From contig NZ_JAUHJR010000007.1 in assembly GCF_030412915.1 (NCBI RefSeq), forward strand, positions 1 through 64,000: 64,000 nucleotides of DNA, written 5' to 3'. Both the position numbers and the translations under genes were made by a program. Under the pieces are notes generated by a model. That model was not told the DNA's origin and searched no databases. It worked only from the letters and a program-made list of their open reading frames with translations. The stretch comes from Nocardioides abyssi (GTDB lineage: Bacteria; Actinomycetota; Actinomycetes; Propionibacteriales; Nocardioidaceae). Below are positions 1 to 7,532 of the stretch, piece after piece; position 1 is the first letter of the stretch, and every line of letters starts with the position of its first letter.

Positions 1-97
1 GCCCGTCACCGGCGCCGTCCAGGGCACCACCGACGGCCTCACCGACACCCTCGACGGGCTCCTCGGCGGCACGCTGCTCGGCGCCCGCCGCCCCTGA
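1..97 (+). CDS. C-terminal end of an unidentified protein (partial)
   Basis: An open frame enters from the left edge (frame starting at base 2) and stops at TGA 95-97. The visible 31 residues are Gly/Thr/Leu-rich and end in GARRP. The composition resembles the tail of a secreted or cell-surface protein, but no family can be named. It is followed closely by a hairpin at 102-137 and converges on the metalloprotease gene. Confidence 0.55.
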   Translation, partial: PVTGAVQGTTDGLTDTLDGLLGGTLLGARRP

Positions 98-101
98 CCC
101 A

Positions 102-137
102 CCCGCCCGCCGGCCGCAACCCCGGCCGGCGGACGGG
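102..137. terminator. Hairpin between convergent genes
   Basis: Left arm 102-115 pairs with right arm 124-137 (14 bp, one mismatch) around an 8-nt loop. It sits between the stop of the partial plus-strand gene and the stop of the minus-strand metalloprotease. No T-run follows, as is usual in high-GC actinobacteria. Confidence 0.55.
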
Positions 138-142
138 ACCGC

Positions 143-1771
143 TCAGCGCTTGACGGCCTTGAGCTTGACCTTGAACTTCTTGCCCTGGTCGAGCGACGTG
201 CCGCGGCAGGAGAGGTTCGTGCCGCGGTTGCAGCGGTAGCGGGTGGAGGCGTTGGCGAGGGTGATGGTGACACCGCTGATCTTGCGGTAGCCGAAGGAGA
301 CGGTCTTGCGGCCGTAGCCCTTCTTGTTCAGCGGCACCGTCTTGCGCGTCCAGGCGCCCTTCTTGTTGCGGACCAGCACGTGCACGGCGGGCCCGGAGGC
401 GCGGCCGGGGGCGTCGACGGTGATCCGCAGGCCCCACTTCTTGCCGCCGAGGCCGGCGCCGGGCCGGACCCCGATGTTGCGCGAGGCGAGGTGGTTGATC
501 CGCACCGAGGCCGAGCTCTTGCGCGAGGCCGAGGTGAGGGTGACCCGCTTGGTGAAGCCGGCCTTCGGCCAGGCAGCGCCCTCGGGGTAGAAGCGGGCCG
601 GGTTGGTGTTCGACGCGGCGTACGCGGCGAAGACGGACGGCAGGCCGCCGCCGCGCTTGCCGATCGTCTTCCGCAGGGCCTTGGCGGAGTACATGTTCGG
701 CGCGCCCTTGAAGGCGCCCGCCTTGTTCCAGACCGCCTTGACGATGCCGTTGCCGAAGCGGCCGGAGAGGTACTCCCAGAACGGCCAGTTGCCGTACTGC
801 GCGAAGCCGTTGGGCTGGAACACGTCGAGCGAGGAGACCGGCATCTTGACCTGGCCGGAGCCGAGGTACTGCCGGTTGTCGTCGGCGCCGTCGGCGACCC
901 GCTCCTCCATCCAGGTGGCCGTGGACTCCATGAGCCAGCGGTCCTCGTTGAAGTCGTAGGCGAACTGCACGGCGTGGAAGAACTCGTGCGCCGCGGTGAC
1001 CTTGAGGCTCTTGATCGGCGGGGCGCCGTACTGCGCCTGCGCGAAGTCGTTGTCGAGCACGCAGTAGCCCGAGGCGACGAACTTCGTGCCCTTCTTGCGG
1101 TACTCCGGCGCGCAGTAGCCGTAGAGGCCCTTGCTGCCGAGCTCCTTGAGGTAGACGTCGAACTTGCCGTTGCCGCCGCGGCCGCCGTCCTTGACCGGCG
1201 CGCGGTAGCCCATCTGCTTGACCTCCTTGCGCCACACCTTGTTCAGCACCTTGAGGTTCTTCTTCGCCCAGGCGGTCGACGAGGGCTGGTCCCCGGTGCT
1301 GGTGACGTAGTGGAGGCAGAAGTGGCTCGAGCACTTCTTCCTGCTCTTCACCGCGTAGCCGTCGCCGTAGGGGTCGCGGCCGCCGTCGGTCGGGCGGGCG
1401 AGGAGGGCCTGCGCCTGGGCCTGCTCGGCGGCGGGGAGCACGGGCAGGGCGACGAGCAGGTCGCGCAGCAGCAGCGTGGCGTCGGGCCGCCCGGCGGCGG
1501 GGGCACCGGCCGCGGCGGTCGAGCGGCGGGCCGCGGCGGGGACAGCCTCGCCGGTCAGCACCTGGGTAGCCTCCCGCAGCGTCCGGCGCGCCGCCTCGAG
1601 GGAGGTCACCTCTGCGTCGGCCCCAGGGAGGGCCGAGGCCGCCGAGGCCGCAGTGGCCGCCGAGGTGGTCGCAGCCGGGGACCCCGGCTCGGCCGAGGAG
1701 GTCGCGGTGGCGGGCAGCACCGCGAGACCGGTGCTGAGTGCGACCAGGACAGCCGCGAGGGAACGACGCAT
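143..1771 (-). CDS. Secreted zinc metalloprotease-like protein (MXAN_6640 family)
   Basis: 542 aa. The N terminus (MRRSLAAVLVALSTG..., cleavage probably after residue 23-27) is a Sec signal peptide, followed by an Ala/Thr-rich segment to about residue 130. The core contains HEFFH at 262-266 and a downstream ESTATWMEE at 282-290, which gives a gluzincin-like HExxH plus Glu zinc site. Four cysteines (147, 152, 220, 237) could form disulfides outside the cell. The C terminus (from about 420) is basic and beta-rich and may be an accessory binding domain. This arrangement fits the MXAN_6640 family of putative metalloproteases. The substrate is unknown. ATG start is well placed for the signal peptide. 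Confidence 0.75.
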   Translation of the reverse strand: MRRSLAAVLVALSTGLAVLPATATSSAEPGSPAATTSAATAASAASALPGADAEVTSLEAARRTLREATQVLTGEAVPAAARRSTAAAGAPAAGRPDATLLLRDLLVALPVLPAAEQAQAQALLARPTDGGRDPYGDGYAVKSRKKCSSHFCLHYVTSTGDQPSSTAWAKKNLKVLNKVWRKEVKQMGYRAPVKDGGRGGNGKFDVYLKELGSKGLYGYCAPEYRKKGTKFVASGYCVLDNDFAQAQYGAPPIKSLKVTAAHEFFHAVQFAYDFNEDRWLMESTATWMEERVADGADDNRQYLGSGQVKMPVSSLDVFQPNGFAQYGNWPFWEYLSGRFGNGIVKAVWNKAGAFKGAPNMYSAKALRKTIGKRGGGLPSVFAAYAASNTNPARFYPEGAAWPKAGFTKRVTLTSASRKSSASVRINHLASRNIGVRPGAGLGGKKWGLRITVDAPGRASGPAVHVLVRNKKGAWTRKTVPLNKKGYGRKTVSFGYRKISGVTITLANASTRYRCNRGTNLSCRGTSLDQGKKFKVKLKAVKR

Positions 1772-1893
1772 GTGGAGGGAGCCTCTCTCCGGGTAGGGGG
1801 ACGAGCACCAGCGTGCCCGGGCGGGGCGACCCGAAACAGGACGCGGGGCGGGACGAGAAACAGGACGCCGGTCAGGACGCGGGACAGCAGCGC

Positions 1894-2292
1894 TCAGGAC
1901 GTCGCCGAGATCTTCTCGATCAGGGCGGTCGTCGAGATCGCGGGCGTGCGCGGAAGGTAGACGACCTCGCAGAGGTCCTTCATCTCGTCGAAGCGGCCGG
2001 CCCAGTCGTCGCCCATGACCAGGACGTCGGCGCGGTGCTCGCTGATGTAGTGCCGCTTGAGCTCGAGGCTCTCCTCGACGAAGACCTCGTCGACCGGCTT
2101 CAGCGCCGCGACGATCGCGAGCCGCTCGGCCTGGCTGAAGACCGGCTCGCGGCCCTTCTTGCGCAGGTTCAGCTCGTCGGCCGAGACACCGACGACCAGG
2201 CGGTCACCGAGGGCGGCGGCGCGCTCGATCACCCGCAGGTGGCCGACGTGGAACACGTCGAACGTGCCGAAGGTGATGACCGTGCGTGACAT
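1894..2292 (-). CDS. Cytidylyltransferase-like nucleotidyltransferase (TagD-type)
   Basis: 132 aa, full length for the small glycerol-3-phosphate cytidylyltransferase class. The N-terminal GTFDVFHVGH (residues 8-17) is the HxGH nucleotide-binding signature, and ISTTALIEKI near the C terminus matches the ISSTxIR-type substrate motif. The family transfers CMP or AMP to a phosphorylated alcohol; TagD makes CDP-glycerol for wall teichoic acid. No teichoic-acid genes lie nearby, so the true substrate is open. The gene is transcribed away from the DUF445 gene, with a short shared promoter region of about 45 bp. Confidence 0.8.
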   Translation of the reverse strand: MSRTVITFGTFDVFHVGHLRVIERAAALGDRLVVGVSADELNLRKKGREPVFSQAERLAIVAALKPVDEVFVEESLELKRHYISEHRADVLVMGDDWAGRFDEMKDLCEVVYLPRTPAISTTALIEKISATS

Positions 2293-2336
2293 GCGGGTGA
2301 TCCTGCCATGCGGGGGCGTCGGTCAGGATGTCGGTG

Positions 2337-3614
2337 ATGAGCACCTCCGGATCGACCACCGTCCCGTTGATCACCGCCGACCCCGAGGCCGACGAGCTGC
2401 GGCGCACGGGCCTGCGCCGCATGCGCACGATCGCGGTGGGCCTGCTGGTGCTGGCTGCCGTGGTGTACGCCGCCACGCTGGGCCACGACGGCGTGCTCGG
2501 CTTCGTCAACGCCGGCGCCGAGGCGTCGATGGTGGGCGCGATCGCCGACTGGTTCGCGGTGACCGCCCTCTTCCGCCACCCGCTCGGCCTGCCGGTGCCG
2601 CACACGGCGCTGATCCCCAAGCGCAAGGACGAGCTCGGCAAGGGGCTGGAGGAGTTCGTCGGGGAGAACTTCCTGCAGGAGGACATCATCCGCGAGCGGG
2701 TCGCCGCGGCGACGATCTCGATGCGGGTCGGCCGCTGGCTCGGGGAGCCCGACCACGCGCGCCGGGTCGTCGACGAGGTCAGCGACGTCGCGGTGATCGC
2801 GCTGGGCAAGGTCCGCGACGACCACGTCGAGAGCCTGATCCGTGACGCCCTCGTGCCGCGCTTCCACGAGGAGCCGATCTCGCCGCTGCTGGGCAGCCTG
2901 CTCAGCGAGACGCTCCGCGACGACCTGCACCACGGGCTGGTCGACCTCGCGCTCACCGAGATGCACGACTGGCTGGTCGACAACCCCGACACCGTCACCG
3001 AGATCCTCGGCGAGCGCGCGCCGTGGTGGTCGCCGCCGAGCGTCAACGAGCGGGTCACCGCGCGGGTCCACCTCGAGCTGGTCCGCTGGGTCGCCGACAT
3101 CCGCGACGACCCGCACCACCACGCCCGCCGGGCGCTGGACTCGATGCTCGAGCAGCTGGCCACCGACCTGCTGGAGGACCCGGCCACCCAGGAGCGCACC
3201 GAGCGGCTCAAGGACCGGCTGCTGGACCACTCGCAGGTCATCGCCTCGAGCGTGTCGCTGTGGAACGCGCTGCGCCGCGGGCTCACCGGCTCGCTGCGCG
3301 ACCCCGAGGGCGCGGTGCGCCAGCGGCTGCTGGCCGAGGCGCACGCGTTCGCCGAGCGGCTGCTCACCGACGCCGAGCTGCGCGCCAAGCTGGACGGCCT
3401 GGCCGCGGACGCGACGGTCTTCGCGGTCGAGCGCTACGGCGCCGAGGTGACCACGGTGATCACCTCGACCATCGAGCGGTGGGACGGCAAGGAGGCCGCC
3501 CGCCGCATCGAGCTGCACGTCGGCCGCGACCTGCAGTTCATCCGGATCAACGGCACGATCGTCGGCGGCCTCGTCGGTGTGCTGATCCACGCGATCTCGG
3601 TCATGATCCACTGA
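2337..3614 (+). CDS. DUF445 domain membrane-associated protein
   Basis: 425 aa from ATG 2337. An in-frame ATG at 2328 would add MSV, but AGGA at 2325-2328 is correctly spaced (8 nt) only for 2337. An N-terminal hydrophobic segment (about residues 27-45) is followed by a glycine-rich ASMVGAIADWFAVTALFRHPLG signature typical of DUF445 (YjiN-like), then a long charged helical region, and a C-terminal IVGGLVGVLIHAIS hydrophobic end. Function is not known; the architecture suggests a membrane-anchored helical protein. It overlaps the next gene (S4 protein) at TGATG, so the pair is probably translationally coupled. Confidence 0.8.
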   Translation: MSTSGSTTVPLITADPEADELRRTGLRRMRTIAVGLLVLAAVVYAATLGHDGVLGFVNAGAEASMVGAIADWFAVTALFRHPLGLPVPHTALIPKRKDELGKGLEEFVGENFLQEDIIRERVAAATISMRVGRWLGEPDHARRVVDEVSDVAVIALGKVRDDHVESLIRDALVPRFHEEPISPLLGSLLSETLRDDLHHGLVDLALTEMHDWLVDNPDTVTEILGERAPWWSPPSVNERVTARVHLELVRWVADIRDDPHHHARRALDSMLEQLATDLLEDPATQERTERLKDRLLDHSQVIASSVSLWNALRRGLTGSLRDPEGAVRQRLLAEAHAFAERLLTDAELRAKLDGLAADATVFAVERYGAEVTTVITSTIERWDGKEAARRIELHVGRDLQFIRINGTIVGGLVGVLIHAISVMIH

Positions 3615-3913
3615 TGCGACTGCCGTGGAGGAAGACCCAGAGCCAGGACGGGCCCGCCGAGCCCGCGGCCCCCGAGCCGATGGACGTCGCGATCCGCGAC
3701 GAGGTGATCCGGCTCGGCCAGTTCCTCAAGCTGGCGAACCTGGTGGAGACCGGGGCCGAGGCCAAGCCGGTCATCGCCGACGGGCTGGTGCAGGTCAACG
3801 GCGAGGTCGAGACCCGTCGGGGGCGCCAGCTGCGCGTCGGCGACGTGGTGGTGCTGCGAGGGCAGGCCGCCCGGGTGTCCGACGAGGACTCCACGGACGA
3901 CCTGCCCTGGTGA
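3614..3913 (+). CDS. Small RNA-binding S4-domain protein
   Basis: 99 aa. The start ATG (3614-3616) shares one base with the DUF445 stop codon. Residues about 30-90 form an S4 domain: IRLGQFLKLANLVETGAEAK, then VQVNGEVETRRGRQLRVGDVV, the same fold as in YbcJ-type RNA-binding proteins. The first 25 residues are a basic then Pro/Ala-rich tail. It probably binds structured RNA (ribosomal or tRNA), but no target can be read from context. A long hairpin at 3943-3980 ends the unit. Confidence 0.8.
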   Translation: MRLPWRKTQSQDGPAEPAAPEPMDVAIRDEVIRLGQFLKLANLVETGAEAKPVIADGLVQVNGEVETRRGRQLRVGDVVVLRGQAARVSDEDSTDDLPW

Positions 3914-3942
3914 GTCGGGTGCGCCGGCTGCCAGCCGGCCGC

Positions 3943-3980
3943 GTGGACAGGTTCACCGGTTGACCGGTGAACCTGTCCAC
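3943..3980. terminator. Perfect 18-bp hairpin between convergent genes
   Basis: Arm 3943-3960 is exactly complementary to 3963-3980, with a 2-nt loop (TG). It lies between the stop codons of the S4 gene (+) and the FKBP gene (-), so it can serve both strands. A smaller hairpin (GCCGGCT, 3923-3929 with 3933-3939) precedes it. Confidence 0.75.
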
Positions 3981-3990
3981 CGCACCGAGC

Positions 3991-4359
3991 TCAGCTGACG
4001 CCGAGCAGGTCGACGACGAAGATCAGCGTCTCGCCGGGCTTGATGACGCCACCGGCGCCGCGGTCGCCGTAGCCCAGGTGCGGCGGGATGACCAGCTGTC
4101 GGCGGCCGCCGACCTTCATGCCCTGCACGCCGGTGTCCCACCCGGAGATGACCTGGCCGATGCCGAGGCGGAAGCGCAGCGGCTCGCCACGGTTGTACGA
4201 CGCGTCGAACTCCTCGCCGGTGGAGTGCGCGACGCCCACGTAGTGCACCTCGACGGTGTTGCCGGCGGCCGCCTCGGGGCCGTCGCCGACGGTGATGTCG
4301 GTGACCTGCAGGTCGGTGGGCGGGTCGAAGTCGGGGAAGTCGATCTCGGGCTTGTCCAT
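3991..4359 (-). CDS. FKBP-type peptidyl-prolyl cis-trans isomerase
   Basis: 122 aa, the size of a single-domain cytosolic FKBP. Characteristic features are VEVHYVGVAHSTGEEFDASY (about 38-57), the GQVISGWDTGVQGMKVGG active-site strand, and LGYGDRGAGGVIKPGETLIFVVDLL at the C terminus. It catalyses proline isomerisation during folding. The start is ATG 4359, because a TAGGGT -10 hexamer sits only 7 nt upstream, indicating a leaderless mRNA; longer open reading upstream runs through the neighbouring gene and is not used. Confidence 0.9.
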   Translation of the reverse strand: MDKPEIDFPDFDPPTDLQVTDITVGDGPEAAAGNTVEVHYVGVAHSTGEEFDASYNRGEPLRFRLGIGQVISGWDTGVQGMKVGGRRQLVIPPHLGYGDRGAGGVIKPGETLIFVVDLLGVS

Positions 4360-4364
4360 GGCGA

Positions 4365-4778
4365 TCACCCTACGGCGGCCACGAGGGCGGCCGGCACGGC
4401 GGCGGCCGCGGCCACCGCGCGCACCCGGTCGGCAGCGAGCAGGCGGGCCAGCAGGCGCGGGTCCGGCCCGTCGGCGAGCCGGCCGTGCAGGGGAGCGGCC
4501 AGCGCGGCGGTCGTGCCGAGGGCGACCGCGCTCGCGGCCGCGGCCAGCACGACCGCCGGCCCGGGGTCGAGCAGCGCCCACGCGCAGGCGGCCAGCACGG
4601 CGGCGTACACGACGGCGACCAGGGGCGTGATCGCGCGGCTGTGCCGCCCGTGGACGCGGTGCCAGTCGGCGGGCGAGGTGTCGGCGAGGCGGGGGTAGAC
4701 CAGCGTCGTCACGGTCAGCTGGAAGCCGGCGTGCAGGGCGGTGGCGCCCAGCAGGAGCACCTCAGGCGTGGTCGGCAC
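4365..4778 (-). CDS. Small four-helix membrane protein
   Basis: 137 aa from GTG 4778, which overlaps the oxidoreductase stop by 17 nt. Four hydrophobic segments are visible (LLLGATALHAGFQLTVTTLVY; ITPLVAVVYAAVLAACAWAL; VVLAAAASAVALGTTAALAA; VRAVAAAAAVPAALVAAV). Residues PRLADTSPADWHRVHGRHSRAI form a loop between helices 1 and 2 that resembles DUF1772/DUF4149-like proteins. Its tight overlap with the FAD oxidoreductase implies a shared task and co-translation. Function unknown. Confidence 0.65.
   Translation of the reverse strand: MPTTPEVLLLGATALHAGFQLTVTTLVYPRLADTSPADWHRVHGRHSRAITPLVAVVYAAVLAACAWALLDPGPAVVLAAAASAVALGTTAALAAPLHGRLADGPDPRLLARLLAADRVRAVAAAAAVPAALVAAVG
4367..4372 (-). promoter_or_regulatory. 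-10 element (TAGGGT) for the FKBP gene, leaderless
   Basis: TAGGGT on the minus strand ends 7 nt before the ATG at 4359, so transcription should start on or next to the start codon. The element overlaps the 3' end of the upstream membrane-protein gene. Confidence 0.55.
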
Positions 4779-6063
4779 CGGCGCGGTCCCGGCTCGCGAG
4801 CACGGCCCGGGCGGCGCGCTGGCCGCTGACGAGCGCGCCCTGGATCGACGCGGTGTCGCGGTGGTCGCCGCACACGAGCAGGCCGGGCCGGACGACCACC
4901 GGCCGGCGGGCGGTGAACGGCACCGGCTGCGCGGGCAGCGCGTGCGGAAGCTCGTGCCGGGCCACCTCGGTCCAGCCGGTGTCGCCGATGCCGAGCAGGT
5001 CGGCCGCGTGCCGGCGCATCCGGCCCTCGGACGGCACGGTGGTGCCGCGGCGGAGCAGCGCGGAGGCCTGGACGAGGTGCCTGCCCTCCGGGGCGTACGT
5101 CGGCGCGGCGGACGAGACGACGGCGGTGTTGACCACCGGGCCGGCCGAGCGGTGGCGGGCGTCGACGGCGAGCACGCCGGGCGCCTGCCGGTCGTGGCGT
5201 CCCCCGAGGTCGTCGACCGACCACCACTGGGTGACCACGCCCCGGGGTGCCGGGGTGGGGGTGCCAGCGAGGCGGTGGGCGGTGAGGCCGTCGGTGGCGA
5301 CGACGACGTTGCGGGCGCGGGTGGTGCCGGCGGCGGTGAGCAGCACCGGGTCGGGCCCGCTGGTGTCGATGCCTTCGACGGGGGTGCGCAGGCGGACACG
5401 GTCGCCGAGCCCGGCCGCGAGCTGGGCGGGCAGGGCGCGCATGCCGTCGGCGGGCAGGGCGGGGGTGCCGCCGGCGAAGGTGCGGGCGAGCAGCAGCGCG
5501 TAGGCGTCAGCAGTGGTGCCGGTGGCGTCGAGGAGCACGCCGGCGAGGAACCGCTCGAGCACGGTGCGCAGCAGCCCGTGGGAGCCGGCCCGGTCCAGGG
5601 AGTCGCGGAGGGTGATGTCGCCGCGGCGCGGGGTCACCCGGTCGGCGAGGCCCTGGGTGCGCCCGACCAGCGGGCGGGCCCAGCGGAGCAGCCCGAGCAC
5701 CTCGCGGGGCCGCACGGCGACCGAGCGGGCGGTGCGGCCGGTGAGCCCCAGCTCGCGGAGCGGGTCGGCGAGCAGCTCGGCGCCGTCCTCGGTGCGGGCG
5801 ACGACGCCCGCGGGGAAGGGCTGCAGGGCCAGGGCGTCGGTGTCGACCCAGCGCTGGACGGCCGGGTAGGCGGGGTTCAGCAGCTGGAAGCCGTGGTCGA
5901 CGAGGAACCCGTCGACCTCGTCGGTGCGCACCCGGCCGCCGACCCGGCCGGTCGCCTCGAGCACGACCACGTCGAGCCCGGCGTCGACGAGCACCCGGGC
6001 GCAGCGCAGGCCGGCCAGCCCGGCCCCCACGACGACGACGTCGGCCTCGGCACCCGCACGCAC
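4762..6063 (-). CDS. FAD-dependent amine-oxidase/phytoene-desaturase-like oxidoreductase
   Basis: 433 aa from GTG 6063. The N terminus VVVVGAGLAGLRCARVLVDAG...VVVLEATGRVGGRVRT is a GxGxxG dinucleotide-binding fold plus the GG doublet of amine oxidases and carotenoid desaturases. The C terminus CGDHRDTASIQGALVSGQRAA closes the FAD site. HGFQLLNPAYPAVQRW near residue 60 is typical of a bacterial subfamily of unknown substrate. It is the second gene of a MerR-DICT-led operon (16-bp gap) and overlaps the membrane protein downstream. A role in isoprenoid or pigment redox chemistry is inference only. Confidence 0.75.
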   Translation of the reverse strand: MRAGAEADVVVVGAGLAGLRCARVLVDAGLDVVVLEATGRVGGRVRTDEVDGFLVDHGFQLLNPAYPAVQRWVDTDALALQPFPAGVVARTEDGAELLADPLRELGLTGRTARSVAVRPREVLGLLRWARPLVGRTQGLADRVTPRRGDITLRDSLDRAGSHGLLRTVLERFLAGVLLDATGTTADAYALLLARTFAGGTPALPADGMRALPAQLAAGLGDRVRLRTPVEGIDTSGPDPVLLTAAGTTRARNVVVATDGLTAHRLAGTPTPAPRGVVTQWWSVDDLGGRHDRQAPGVLAVDARHRSAGPVVNTAVVSSAAPTYAPEGRHLVQASALLRRGTTVPSEGRMRRHAADLLGIGDTGWTEVARHELPHALPAQPVPFTARRPVVVRPGLLVCGDHRDTASIQGALVSGQRAARAVLASRDRAGADHA

Positions 6064-6079
6064 GGCTGGTCCGCCGTCC

Positions 6080-6949
6080 TCAGCCGCGGCCGAAGCGGTC
6101 GACGTAGGCGACCACCCGGTTGAAGAGGGTGGAGACCGTCGCGAGGTCGACCGGTCGCGGGCGGGGGTCGTCGGCGAGCTCGAAGAGCACCGGTCGCGCC
6201 GCGTCGACACCGGCATCGGCGGCGATCCGGGCGCAGACCCGGGCCGCGTCGCGCACGGCTCGCGGGTCGACGCCCCACACGGCCTCGAAGATGCGCTCGC
6301 GGTCGGGCACGTCCTCCTGGCCCGGCAGCTCCCAGGCGGCCAGCACGGCCGGCAGGTCGGGGGAGTCGCACACGACCGTCCACTCCCGGCGGAGCGGGGA
6401 GTCCTCGGCCAGCGGCACGTGGTGGACGCGGGCGGCCCGCGGGTCCGGCCCGCCGGCGGCGAGCGCGAAGGCCGCGCGCGAGACCCGGGCCAGCTCCTCC
6501 CAGCGCCGTGCGGCCGGGGCGTAGAACCGCTCGTCTTGGAACGAGCCGAAGATCGTCGCCCGCTCGGCTCGGGCGCAGAACTCGTCCTCGATCGCCCACG
6601 ACAGCGCGAGCAGCGTCGCCTTGGTGAGCCGCTGCGGCTGCAGGTGCGGGTGGCGGCGGCGCAGCTCGGCGAAGACCGAATCCGGCGCGGGGGCCGCGGC
6701 CGCCCTCGCCTGCTCCACGGCCAGGGTGATCGCACGGTCGAGCCGGACGCCCTCGTCACGGCGGCGCACGACCTCGCGGACGGCCTCGACGTCGGACTCG
6801 GCGTACCGCCGGTGGCCGGAGTCCCGCCGGGCGGGCTCGGGGAACCCGTGCCGGGTCTCCCACATCCGCAGCGTCGCCGGGGCGACCCCGGTGCGCTCCG
6901 CCAGGTCGCCGATCGTCAGTCCCGCGGTGGAGCTCGACACGTTGTTCAT
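6080..6949 (-). CDS. MerR-family regulator with C-terminal DICT sensory domain
   Basis: 289 aa from ATG 6949. The winged helix (LTIGDLAERTGVAPATLRMW, then ETRHGFPEPARRDSGHRRYA) is a classic MerR DNA-binding domain; the rest (about 100-289, from FAELRRRHPHLQPQRLTK) matches a DICT domain, a predicted sensor found in light-linked signalling proteins. An in-frame ATG at 6997 would add 16 residues, but that segment is encoded by the repeated operator (6947-6998), so 6949 is preferred. It probably autoregulates and controls the FAD oxidoreductase operon. The signal it senses is unknown. Confidence 0.75.
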   Translation of the reverse strand: MNNVSSSTAGLTIGDLAERTGVAPATLRMWETRHGFPEPARRDSGHRRYAESDVEAVREVVRRRDEGVRLDRAITLAVEQARAAAAPAPDSVFAELRRRHPHLQPQRLTKATLLALSWAIEDEFCARAERATIFGSFQDERFYAPAARRWEELARVSRAAFALAAGGPDPRAARVHHVPLAEDSPLRREWTVVCDSPDLPAVLAAWELPGQEDVPDRERIFEAVWGVDPRAVRDAARVCARIAADAGVDAARPVLFELADDPRPRPVDLATVSTLFNRVVAYVDRFGRG

Positions 6950-6998
6950 GTCTGTGGAAGTTACCTCAACAGGTGAAGTGCAAACCTCTACAGACATG
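6947..6998 (-). promoter_or_regulatory. Repeated operator/promoter in front of the MerR-DICT gene
   Basis: Outer 9-bp inverted repeat CATGTCTGT (6947-6955) / ACAGACATG (6990-6998). Inside are two ACCTC(A/T)AC copies at 6963-6970 and 6984-6991, spaced exactly 21 bp, and a central TTACCT-CAAC-AGGTGAA near-palindrome at 6961-6977. On the minus strand a TTGACC -35-like hexamer (7003-7008) overlaps the CBS gene stop. The 21-bp phasing places repeat copies on one helix face, as expected for a MerR-type or tandem dimer operator. Confidence 0.55.
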
Positions 6999-7004
6999 CC
7001 GGGG

Positions 7005-7436
7005 TCAAGTCTGGTGCACGTAGCTGTCGAGCTGGTCGCGCTCGAACTGGAGCTGGCCGATCTTGTGCTTGACGACGTCGCCGATGCTGACGATCCCCAC
7101 CAGCCGCCCGTGCGCCACGACCGGGACGTGCCGGATCCGCCGGTCGGTCATCGTGCGCATCAGCTCGTCGAGCCCGGTCTCGGGGGTGCAGGTTTCCACC
7201 TCGGTGGTCATGATCGTGCCCACGGTCGCGTCGGCGACCGTGCCGTCGGTGTGCAGGTGTCGCACGACGTCGCGCTCGCTGACGATGCCGTCGAGCGAGG
7301 TGCCGTCGCCGCTGACGACCAGGGCTCCCACGTTGTGCTCGGCCAGCGCCGCGACGAGCTCGCGCACCCCCGCGTCGGGACGGATCGTCACCACGTCCGT
7401 GCGCGGCTTGGCGTCGAGGACCTCGCTGATGTGCAT
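7005..7436 (-). CDS. CBS-domain protein
   Basis: 143 aa with two CBS motifs: residues about 8-60 (VVTIRPDAGVRELVAALAEH, GIVSERDVVRHL) and about 75-130 (ETCTPETGLDELMRTMTDRR, HVPVVAHGRLVGIVSIGDVV). Paired CBS motifs bind adenine nucleotides and report energy state. No catalytic domain is attached, so it is a stand-alone sensor. It is upstream of the MerR-DICT gene on the same strand with a 55-bp gap that carries the operator, so read-through is possible but separate control is more likely. Confidence 0.85.
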   Translation of the reverse strand: MHISEVLDAKPRTDVVTIRPDAGVRELVAALAEHNVGALVVSGDGTSLDGIVSERDVVRHLHTDGTVADATVGTIMTTEVETCTPETGLDELMRTMTDRRIRHVPVVAHGRLVGIVSIGDVVKHKIGQLQFERDQLDSYVHQT

Positions 7437-7532
7437 GCCGACCTCCGGGGGACGTGTCCCTCGACGGTACTCACGACGGCCGCCCTGTCCAGCCCCTCGC
7501 GCCCGACGTCCCGCGTCCTGGGGAGGGAGTGC

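Noticed and set aside
1833-1868. Direct repeat GAAACAGGACGC (24-bp spacing) upstream of the metalloprotease
   Set aside because: Short and in a GC-rich spacer with several GGACG copies; probably slippage rather than an operator.
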